11,115 nt of DNA, from contig JAQIWT010001356.1 in assembly GCA_034696485.1 (NCBI GenBank), forward strand, positions 1-11,115, written 5' to 3'. The notes beneath the pieces were generated by a model. The model ran no database searches. It was not told where the DNA came from and saw only the letters and a list, made by a program, of their open reading frames with translations. Positions 1-7,294 of this stretch are shown in pieces; position 1 is the stretch's first letter, and the number at the start of each line of letters is the position of its first letter. The stretch comes from Isohypsibius dastychi. Lineage: Eukaryota > Tardigrada > Eutardigrada > Parachela > Isohypsibiidae. Both the position numbers and the translations under genes were made by a program.

Positions 1-158
1 TTATTAAAGCGCTCAAGCTCCACGCCACCGGCTCCCGAGATTGTCGTGATCAACCGATTAATCTCTTTCCCATCCGAGAAACTCAGCGCATTATCGGCAT
101 CAGACAATCGCTCCATATCATCCCGATCGGAACTGCATAGTGGCAGCGCGGTTTCAAA
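1..158 (-). CDS. Alternative reading of the left edge: minus-strand exon
   Basis: On the minus strand a frame is open from about 158 down to base 1 and runs off the window. It contains an ATG at 116-114 that begins MERLSDADNALSFSDGKEI and continues into a hydrophobic, Gly-rich segment ending GVELERF near the edge. Its mixed charged and hydrophobic composition is more typical of a folded protein than the Ser/Arg-rich plus-strand reading, and the other four genes here are also on the minus strand. Against it, no clear acceptor or promoter is visible and the plus-strand frame is followed by a poly(A) signal. At most one of the two is likely real. No family is recognised. Confidence 0.3.
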
Positions 159-225
159 ACATCACTCGAAATCCAAGAGTCGATCACGATCGTCGGTGCC
201 GTCGAGGGACGATACTTATGGTTGA
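1..225 (+). CDS. 3' end of an unidentified gene (edge-truncated exon)
   Basis: The frame is open from base 1 to a TGA at 223-225, giving 74 residues with no upstream limit in the window. The product is rich in Ser, Arg and Lys, with an SR-like stretch (KSKSRSRSS) shortly before the end TYG-stop. A canonical AATAAA follows at 240-245, only 15 bases after the stop, which favours this being the terminal exon of a plus-strand gene entering from the left. No family is recognised; a disordered cytoplasmic or nuclear tail would fit. The complementary strand also has a protein-like frame over 1-158, listed separately, so the coding strand is not settled. Confidence 0.4.
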   Translation, partial: LLKRSSSTPPAPEIVVINRLISFPSEKLSALSASDNRSISSRSELHSGSAVSKHHSKSKSRSRSSVPSRDDTYG

Positions 226-239
226 TGACTTGACTCAGG

Positions 240-245
240 AATAAA
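240..245 (+). terminator. Poly(A) signal AATAAA
   Basis: A canonical AATAAA lies 15 bases after the TGA at 223-225. It would serve as the cleavage and polyadenylation signal if the plus-strand frame at 1-225 is a terminal exon. It has no other obvious role. Confidence 0.4.
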
Positions 246-1073
246 GTTCCTTTATCGCACCCATAATCTTGCCCGTGTTCTCAACGGAGGTCTGTTTTTG
301 AAGCACCGTTGTACCGGGTTTTAGCCCAATGCGCTCTTGCCAGTTAACTTTCACATTCTGACCGCTGAAATCATATTAGATTTTTCTACGATTTATTTAT
401 TTGAGACGGTGTTGAGAGCTTGCGTACATCACAACGCAGACAATACTGGTGAACCTGGGAGTCTCGTTTCAAATGTGAAGGAATTCATTTTTTGCAGCTT
501 GATGAAAAAGATTGACGTCAAACTCACGTAAATGCTTTGGATGATCTTGCCTCATATTACCAGTGTTATCACTGAGGTCACTATTCCATGGCTGGTCTGG
601 CTGCTTCTCGAAGTTGGGTATGTTTGGCTAACCAACCACAGGCAATGCTGCAGAAAGGTCACCATCCGGCCTAGCGAAGGTGACGCAGAATGTGCTTTGG
701 GCTTTTCAAGTAGCTAGAGCCAGGCAGGAATTTTGTTCCGTTGCGAATCCTGACACTTTCCTGTACTGTAACACAAGTTCACGGGATTGTTCAGAATAGC
801 TAAACAGGTGATTCAAGTGCGACAAGAGGTACAATGACTTCAAAATATGGGAACGTCCCTAAATGTACAGTTCATCAGAAAGCTTTGTTAATGCTGATCT
901 GGCAAAGTTTGCGGAAGGAAGTACGTATGGCACACTTATGTTCGAAACTTCATTTTCGAAGATGAAGGTCATTCTTGATTTAATTCAGTTTTTATAGCGC
1001 CTGATCGAGTTTCATTATCCGAACCGAATTTCTAATTCAGTTACAGAATATACAGGTTACCGCGGAATTATTA
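246..1073. other. Unassigned stretch
   Basis: I see no convincing gene. Two short plus-strand frames (337-531 and 532-717) lie end to end, separated only by a TAA. The second starts with a hydrophobic segment (WLVWLLLEVGYVW), but there are no supporting splice sites or family pattern. They are treated as chance frames or, at best, decayed exons. Confidence 0.5.
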
Positions 1074-1131
1074 TAATTAGCAGACTAATCAGTCTGCCGT
1101 TAATTAGCAGACTGATCAGTCGGCTTTTTTT
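1074..1131. repeat. Tandem pair of near-palindromic hairpin units followed by T7
   Basis: Two 24-base units lie at 1074-1097 and 1101-1124, a period of 27, and differ at only two positions. Both begin TAATTAGCAGACT. Unit 1 contains GCAGACT-AATC-AGTCTGC, a perfect 7-bp stem with a 4-base loop. Unit 2 contains GCAGACT-GATC-AGTCGGC, the same stem with one pair changed to A opposite G. Each unit is close to self-complementary, so the two can also pair with each other. Seven T bases follow at 1125-1131. An 11-base piece of the unit (CTAATCAGTCT) recurs at 1511-1521. Function is unknown: candidates are the 3' end of a small RNA, a mobile-element terminus or an RNA-processing site. Confidence 0.6.
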
Positions 1132-2025
1132 CATCGAATATATGCTCCGCGACGTCGTCAGAACGGGACTAACAATGTCCTCTGGGACACAGATCGTGAT
1201 GCCTATATCACATGGTTAACCTTTCAAAAATATTCACTGTTCAATACATACCAGCCTGTAGGACTAAGTCCAGTCAGTCACATCAATGTGACCTTTTAAA
1301 ACGTTAAATCGTTCTCGCCAAACCACTCTTTTGTACACCCTAGTGAGCCTAGTTATGCCTGGCTTCATCCCAAAATTCACAAAACAGCTCCATTCAGTCT
1401 GTACTATTGGATTTTCTTCAAGAATAACGACAACACAGCAACGCCATGACAACACTATGAACATGCAGTCTAGCCATGTGATGGCATCAATTATGTTTAC
1501 CGAAACAAGTCTAATCAGTCTCATAACAGATCTGAACAACATATTGACGCATCTGCTGATCGATTCGAGTGACATCTTAACGTGATTTAATCTATCCAAT
1601 GCTTATCTTAACAGTTACCGAATCCTTAGTAGCTGACGTCATAATCTCATGTTTGTTCTCGCATGACGAGTCCCAAAGCGTGAGGTGTCAGTTATATTCA
1701 GGGTACCCACCAGGGTGACCGGAAAATCGAAATCCTCAATGTTCTGTAGGCATAATTGAGGAGGGGAGCAGGCTGTCACGTTATGACCTTGTACACATTT
1801 AGTAGCGAGGTGCATATCTCGTCGCGAATACGCATGGCGCAACTCATGTCATAACTTCTCGTAAACCAATTTACGTAGTAGAGCTTTCATTGCCACTAGG
1901 TTCCCTAGTCGACAGTATTCGTTGTCGGTTGAGGTCGTTCGCGAGAACTTTGATAGTTTGAGGTTTCGAGGGCATGTTTTTTTGATACTCGCATAGTGTT
2001 TGATGGTGTCTTGTCCATTTTCTAG
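1132..2025. other. Unassigned stretch with weak coding hints
   Basis: Two minus-strand frames (1264-1599 and 1639-1842) have some protein-like character. The first has a hydrophobic run near its middle; the second has a Cys pair and an N-glycosylation site near ACSPPQLC. I could not join them through in-phase splice sites or match either to a family. They could be exons of an unrecognised minus-strand gene, remnants of one, or chance. Confidence 0.4.
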
Positions 2026-2404
2026 ATCAAATGCTCGTTTGATATGTCAGAACTCAGAACTCTTGAACGCCAGCAAAAACTTTGACCACGAATCCTCACG
2101 ACCACAAATCTCCTTCTACGGAACTGCTGCCTTCGAGCAGCCGTAAATACTTACGAAACATCAGGAGTGCGAGAAGTTCGACCAGAAACCTCGATGCGCC
2201 ACCACCAAGTGACTACCCCATATCAAGCCGGCGGTGGGAACTGGTAACTGCCTGTGAGTTCTTTAGTTGAACGGCTCCACTAAGGGAACACGGTTCCTCA
2301 ACGTGATATTTGTCTCACTGGCTATGTTCGTCATCGCCACCAAATGGTACTGGTTCGTAACAATGCATGAACTACATTGTGATTTGAGCATTACAGCACG
2401 ATAA
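2026..2404 (+). other. Candidate exons of an unidentified plus-strand membrane protein
   Basis: A good acceptor (ATTTTCTAG) precedes an open stretch at 2026-2142 (38 codons, containing SFYGTAAFEQ) that ends at a GTAAAT donor. A later open stretch ends at 2243 (ISSRRWEL, then GTAACT). A third, at 2285-2404, encodes a clear hydrophobic helix (VIFVSLAMFVIATKWYWF) followed by 17 residues and a TAA. Phases can be made to agree, but the implied introns are only 41 bases and 43 or 67 bases, the shorter ones below what the neighbouring genes use. No family is recognised. It may be the 3' end of a single-pass membrane protein convergent with gene A, or coincidence. Confidence 0.25.
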
Positions 2405-2531
2405 CCGAATTCTAGTCAAAGTGGTTGTTTTTTCAATTTCTTTTGTACACAGCCTATCTCATGTTTGTTCCTGCTACACAAATGAATCAGTTCTCCAGTG
2501 TACGCAAGCTAAATTGGGAGTGTGACGCTGA

Positions 2532-4896
2532 TCAATACAATGGCATCTCGTTATCCTCCTTCGGTGGATCCAGATGACTTATCTCCACTTCAATGTACCC
2601 ACACGCATCGAATCTATCCGACATCTTCCACCAGTTTTCATGGGCAACAGACTGGTTCTTCATGAACCTGCAAACATGTGCCCACCCTATGTTGTGGTTT
2701 GAATGATCAGTCTCAGGAGGGTTCTTACTTGAAAACTGAATAACACACAGTGCCGAAAATGGTTAGGACCAATGTGACAACGACAGCCACGACGAGTGTT
2801 AGATATGAAGAATTGTCTATAACCCTCACAATCTGGAAATCCATCAGCAACAGAACCGGGATCAAAAATGGATACCTTGGCAGTTTACAGATCTCCCCTG
2901 GAATCCACAAGCAGGCATATTGAGGGGCGGCAAGTGATTTCCGTTATTCCAGTCAATGGGGGCCAAGTCTCTTTGGATAAACTGTCTCGATTGCGCATGG
3001 TAGTACAAAACACGCTGAAACATTCTAAGCGTTATAACCGTACATTTAAAGTAACATCATTGTGTTTTAATGAGCAACCTGTAATTTCCCATCCATTTGA
3101 CTGAACTGTCTAGTGCAGAAACTGCTTCTCCGTTCCCCAGCTTCGTCGATGTAAAGGTCATCGAGGTCAGATCGGAATGTCTGGTTCAAAAACCGTTTGG
3201 CCAGTGATCTTCCATCACGGACGTCTTCCCCATTTGATAGAGTATCGTTCAAGACCGAAAGAGCCAAACAACGTCACAAAGTTGTTAGTACTGAAAGGAG
3301 TAGGCAATAGGCATGCTTACCATCCCTAGCATCTGGACACTTGCGTAGGCAGAAGTGGTGAATGCAGGTGGCTGAACAACAAAGAAATTCATCTTCGAAT
3401 TGCCGAGCAGTGCACATGATCAAACTGCCCGCCATTGAGTCAATGGAACCAAATACAGTTTAGGCGATTTGATTGCTTTTCGCACACGAAATGATTCAGA
3501 TGCAATTGGGCCGCATTCGTTCCATTGTGGCATTATATTGGGATTTAGCCTACCTCTTCATTCGTGTGATACTGCATTTGATAAATATCACGTGTTCGGT
3601 TTCTTATGGTTTTGATTAAATCGCTGGCTTTCTCTAGCTTGGCATTCAAGCAAGGATGAACATAGAAGAGATTCCGATAAGCTTCTTTGGCAATCTAGGA
3701 ACAATGGAAAGGACATGAAAAATCTCAGAATACGAACAGCTTAGGTGACCACAAGTCTAACCTGATCATGCTCATCGTGTTTTTGCCACGTCAAGTCTCC
3801 GAATACGCGATAATTCATCGTGGGTGTCGCAGTTAAGAACACCTCCACGAAAGATGCCTTTGAGATTTAACCCTTTGAACAACAACAATGCGTCTTACGT
3901 ATTCCCCGTTCGTCATATTCAGCATTGTCGCCGCAATCTGCAGTGAAAATTCCTTGAATGTTTCTCATTCCAGCTGAATATATACTCACTAAACATTCGC
4001 GAACCCGTTCGACTTCAGTGGACAAAAGGATTACTGCAAATCAAAAAGGTCACCCGAAAAGGTCAAACTGTCAATGGATAGAATCGTACTTCTGCACTGT
4101 GTTGAAGCTTCACGTAGGCTTTCTTCACACCGAGCTCCAGATGAAATGTATATTCTGTAGAAATCCATTTTCTGGTGCTGTTTCTGCGTTGCCTGAAGTT
4201 CATTGGGGAAAGCGGTATAGAACGGGAACCTGCCCTTTCGTTCTTGAATAATTCCGATCGAAGTCCAGTTGAATAGCGCAAAAATCGCCAGGAATGCTTC
4301 GGTCATGACACCGTATTGAATGACAGCAGTTGAAATGGTGGTTGGGAACTTCTGGCGATCTCGAATATCTTGAAACGCGACCCCTCTTGAGAAAAAAACC
4401 ATTTTAGCATTCTTTTCCAAGTTCGATTTCACCGAGTTGATCTTTTCTACAGATCGAAACTTACGTTGCTAAAAACAAACTATTCCAGCCTGCAAGAAAA
4501 AGTTATCACAACGACGCATACGGCTGCTATTACTAAGTAGCTCACCTTCAGCTAAGAATGCCAGTGGCCGAAGTGCCTCATCGCATCCTTGGTTGAAATT
4601 TGGTTAACAATTCAGGAAATTGTTCAGATGTGAGTTTCCAGACCTGGTGTTACGAAGACCACGAGCTCATGCTCAGTTGTATTCCGGTAATAATATTCGG
4701 AAACCATGTCGGTGTTGTCGTTCAGGTCATCACAAGTTTTCAGTCTGTACTCCGAGATGTAATGATGTTTAACCCGGAACCCGTATCGATGACGAATGTA
4801 GTCCACTCCGATGTCAAACCCCGGACCGACCCATTGATTGGTGGTCAACAAGATCCCACTGACCAAGTTATATGTTACAATAGTCAAATTCAACAT
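2532..4896 (-). CDS. Natriuretic-peptide-receptor-like (ANF ligand-binding) receptor with short tail
   Basis: Thirteen minus-strand exons join in phase to 507 codons plus stop: 4896-4644, 4587-4546, 4489-4465, 4385-4090, 4033-3990, 3937-3899, 3842-3762, 3694-3554, 3371-3321, 3264-3079, 3014-2889, 2832-2729 and 2667-2532. The ectodomain follows the ANF-receptor periplasmic-binding-like fold: WVGPGFDIG, then TPGCDEALRPLAFL, DIRDRQKFPTTI, FNWTSIGII, NMTNGEYVF, an ALSVLNDTL segment before DGRSLAKRFLNQTF, DEAGERR, and the juxtamembrane MPACGFQG. Many N-glycosylation sites are present. One helix (LTLVVAVVVTLVLTIFGTV) at about residues 440-460 is followed by a tail of about 50 residues ending EMPLY-stop, too short for kinase or cyclase domains. 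Ligand binding at the cell surface, as in natriuretic-peptide clearance receptors (NPR3 type), is expected by family; the ligand is unknown. The 182-base intron 3372-3553 and its acceptor are the least certain junction. The signal peptide must lie upstream. One intron ends in TG. Confidence 0.88.
3265..3320 (-). other. Intron with GT donor but TG 3' end
   Basis: Comparison with the ANF-receptor pattern requires the exon ending LGM (ATG at 3323-3321) to be followed directly by ALSVLNDTL (GCT at 3264). The sequence between is 56 bases, the commonest intron length in this gene. It starts GTAAGC and contains a perfect TACTAAC branch site, but ends TTTG instead of TTAG. The only upstream AG (in CTTTCAG, 30 bases in) would leave a TGA in the required frame. 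The intron is either non-canonical or carries a damaged acceptor. Confidence 0.6.
4465..4489 (-). other. 25-base micro-exon of the ANF-type receptor
   Basis: Between a 56-base intron (4490-4545) and a 79-base intron (4386-4464) lies a 25-base exon encoding WNSLFLA with split codons at both ends (GAAG|GC and AC|A). It completes the family motif that follows the conserved GC...ALRPLAFLAE helix, where relatives have a WN-type segment. The acceptor (TTTTTCTTGCAG) and donor (GTAAGT) are both strong. An exon this short would be skipped by most gene finders. Confidence 0.7.
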
Positions 4897-5214
4897 ATCA
4901 CGAATCTCTGTCCCCAAAATGATTATTACACGTTTCCTTTGCAGAAACGTCTATTTATGCTTTTTGGAAACCGAGTCCGCGTTGTATAATCCGGCGATAG
5001 AAATGGAATCTTGTCATGGATTGATTGACTTGAAGAATGAAGGCGTTTCGTGGAACGCAGGAGCTGCTCCTACTCGCTGTACTCAATCTACATGATCTTG
5101 GCAGCCGTCAACAAAGACAACCGCTCAAAGCATTATTTAACTCTGCGTCTGTTTAGCGATCTGTTAATTCTGACGGTCTTGGGTATGTTTTGCCGTCGAT
5201 CACCACATTTTCAC

Positions 5215-5271
5215 AAGTATTATCCGCGTGCTAACAGAAACCACAAAAATCACTGCAAGACTTTGTTTCAT
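5215..5271 (-). CDS. Probable signal-peptide first exon of the ANF-type receptor
   Basis: An ATG at 5271-5269 opens a 19-codon stretch, MKQSLAVIFVVSVSTRIIL, a textbook secretory signal: Lys at position 2, a hydrophobic core and small residues before a likely cleavage site. A GTGAAA donor at 5214 leaves phase 0, which is compatible with an acceptor before codon ATT at 4905. The receptor body at 4896 lacks any leader of its own, and a class I membrane receptor needs one. The implied intron of about 309 bases (4906-5214) is much longer than the others, so an intermediate exon could be missed. The ATG lies 12 bases past the stop of gene B, so transcription must begin inside gene B, or the two may be co-transcribed. 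Confidence 0.45.
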
Positions 5272-5283
5272 ATCAAATATCAT

Positions 5284-6962
5284 TCAGAACTCCATGTGAT
5301 CGAAAATCATCTCGATCGTAAACGACATTATGGAAACAGTCACTCCAGCTAGAAATACCCAAAAAACAAATCTGAGCTTATCGGCCGTCATTTGCGATGC
5401 GCGTTCAACATTCTGCGCCGATAAAAGCATCCTAGTTTGACAGTCGGGGAATCTGGATGAAGCGTTGAACTTGTACATGTTTTCCCAATGCAAAACAAAT
5501 CCCATTTCACAAAGCACAAGATACCTACCATAAATTACCATTATTCGAAGACAGATGGGTATTACAAACAACGTGAAAAGCCCAGCATTATTGGTAATAT
5601 CACGGACATTCATTTACTTACTCTTTTGCAAACAGATCGCGGTGAATAAACTGTCTGTCGATGAAAAACAAGGCACTCTTCGCACCAATGATGCGAGGGA
5701 TCGCCAGAAGTGTTGGACGACATCGAGGTCCCTCCAGACCTCGCGCATGTTGATTATATAAAGCGGTCACGACAGCCGATTTCGAGCGAGTTGACTTCCA
5801 GAAGTTTGGATGGCCTGATTGATCGATTGTCATTCTGGATGAGATTTCTTGTGCTGCAGTGTCTCCAGTGTTCTGTGAGCAGATTGTACAGTCCAGAATA
5901 CAACTCTTGTACTCTTGTCTTGTACCTGAAGCACGAGTTTGGTTGCAGAAGTGCCGAATATTGTGAAGTCCGTCTGCAGCAGTGAGGTCACGTCGTCAAT
6001 GGGTAGATGTCCTTTGGGAGCTAGTATAGTTGTTGAAGATATCAAACTCCCACCGAGTGAGGACACCAGCACACCCCAAAGCAACCACACAGTGTACATA
6101 ACCTTCAGCGAACTCTGCATGTCTTGTTTGACCACCAGAGCGTCTGCAAACATTTTCAACGGTTTCGTTATTTTGAATAGTTTGGTGGTGTCACTCTGAC
6201 CTTGTCCAAGGACAACAGCGAAAAGCTTGAAGATATGGACAAATGACATATGGGGACGGTATCTCGACAGCGCAATTCCAGTAACGATGAGGTGCAAAAG
6301 GCCGGTCAACATGCCAAAAGACCAAGTTTGCCAGTCCACGAAGTTGAAGAAGGCATGAAGCTGAGTAAACTCGACGTTTTCTCCGCGGAGTGCATCTGGG
6401 TGAACCACGACCCCGTAACTGAAGTCCATGAATGCGTCGATGAGAAATACTTTCTTCAGGCGTTCGGGAGTCATCACGATTTCTAGGACCCCTATTGGAG
6501 CAGAATTCTTTGACGCTGCTGTGAAAAAGGCATCAGCTGTTCCTTTTTCATAGTCACGAAGCACTGACATGTCACAACTACGGAGAAGATTCAGAATTCA
6601 GATGAGTTGAAGTGTATGAGAAAACACTCTCTGATCTCATACATGTAATTGGTACGCTGACACAGTAGTTTCATAAGTTGAGCTCCTAAACCACGTGCTG
6701 AAATCTGGAATAAAGAAGCTGAGGATGAAAAGAAAATGCTACAGCATGACGGTTAAATGCACCTCGCTGAAGGCAACTTTGACATGACCGTTTGACATTA
6801 TGGGTAGGGGAATGGAGATGCGATTTGGGATCAACCAAATTAATTCCAGAAACTTCTGATACTTTTGGAAACCAGATATTTTTTCGGGAATGCAAAGTCA
6901 CGACGGCGAATAACCCTACTTGCAAGTACAATTGTATAGGTAAAGGTGAGAATATAAAATAG
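5284..6962 (-). CDS. Divergent ionotropic glutamate-type receptor (IR-like), 5' end unresolved
   Basis: Exons 6962-6920 (tentative), 6861-6763, 6704-6643, 6577-5926, 5872-5622 and 5524-5284 join in phase. The last five give 434 residues ending at TGA 5286-5284. Family features in order: an S1 ligand-binding half (GHVKVAFSE, RGLGAQLMKLL, YEKGTADAFF, then IVMTPERLKKV, where Thr and Arg match ligand-contact positions of glutamate receptors); M1 (TWSFGMLTGLLHLIVTGIAL); a pore-loop region (FKLFAVVLGQGQS); M3 (VMYTVWLLWGVLVSSLGG); an S2 half beginning PIDDVTSLL and FGTSAT; and M4 (LRFVFWVFLAGVTVSIMSF) with a short tail. The canonical SYTANLAAF gate motif of M3 is replaced by SLGGSLISS, as in variant ionotropic receptors used in chemosensation. 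It should be a plasma-membrane cation-channel subunit, probably with a partner. No start codon or signal peptide was found; at least one 5' exon is missing. Introns are 53-97 bases. Confidence 0.85.
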
Positions 6963-7204
6963 CTGATTTGAGCTCAGGACCCTTCTATCGCCCCCTCTTG
7001 AGCTTGCGTTGCTGAATCATTCCGTCAGATCAGGTTTCCATAAGGTAGCCAGTGAATGTGCATCTCAACAAATATCCACAAAAATTCGACTGTCTTTCCA
7101 CGCTTTTAAATAGCGGCAAAAGATATCAACAACGGAAAGTTCCTAGTTTTTTAGAATTTTATGACTCATTTGATCTCTCTGACTTAGTCATGAGCAATTT
7201 AAAA
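6963..7204. other. Spacer between genes B and C
   Basis: This short spacer should hold the missing 5' exon and promoter of the ionotropic receptor and the 3' flank of the secreted-protein gene. A minus-strand ATG near 7020 opens only 11 codons (MIQQRKLKRGR) and is not a signal peptide. I see no clear promoter element or RNA gene. Confidence 0.4.
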
Positions 7205-7210
7205 TTTATT
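7205..7210 (-). terminator. Poly(A) signal AATAAA of the secreted-protein gene
   Basis: The minus strand reads AATAAA at 7210-7205, 84 bases downstream of the TGA at 7297-7295. The spacing is normal for a short 3' UTR in a compact genome, and no better signal lies between. Confidence 0.65.
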
Positions 7211-7294
7211 CCAACGATAATAGTTTAAAATTTAACCAGTCTGAGGAGATGGAACAAATAACAACAACAAAGGAAATATTCTCAAAACAGAAGT

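Noticed and set aside
1074-1131. Bacterial rho-independent terminator or CRISPR-like repeat
   Set aside because: The window is eukaryotic by its spliced genes, and two units with a 27-base period and only a 3-base gap are not a repeat-spacer array.
3015-3104. Gene A as a pseudogene
   Set aside because: Apart from the single TG acceptor, thirteen exons keep phase with no frameshift or stop and family residues are preserved, so decay is not supported.
5050-5352. 100-codon plus-strand frame
   Set aside because: It overlaps the 3' end of the ionotropic receptor and the signal-peptide exon on the other strand, has no family pattern and lacks splice or initiation support; it is a shadow frame.
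5750-5765. TATATAAAG as a plus-strand TATA box
   Set aside because: It lies inside a coding exon of the ionotropic receptor, and no plus-strand gene follows.
5939-6199. 86-codon plus-strand frame
   Set aside because: It lies wholly antisense to the M1-M3 exon of the ionotropic receptor, whose reading is supported by family motifs.
6686-6931. 81-codon minus-strand frame starting MYLQVGLFAVV
   Set aside because: The start looks like a signal peptide, but this frame runs through two introns of the ionotropic receptor. The in-phase exons 6861-6763 and 6704-6643 use another frame and match the S1 domain.
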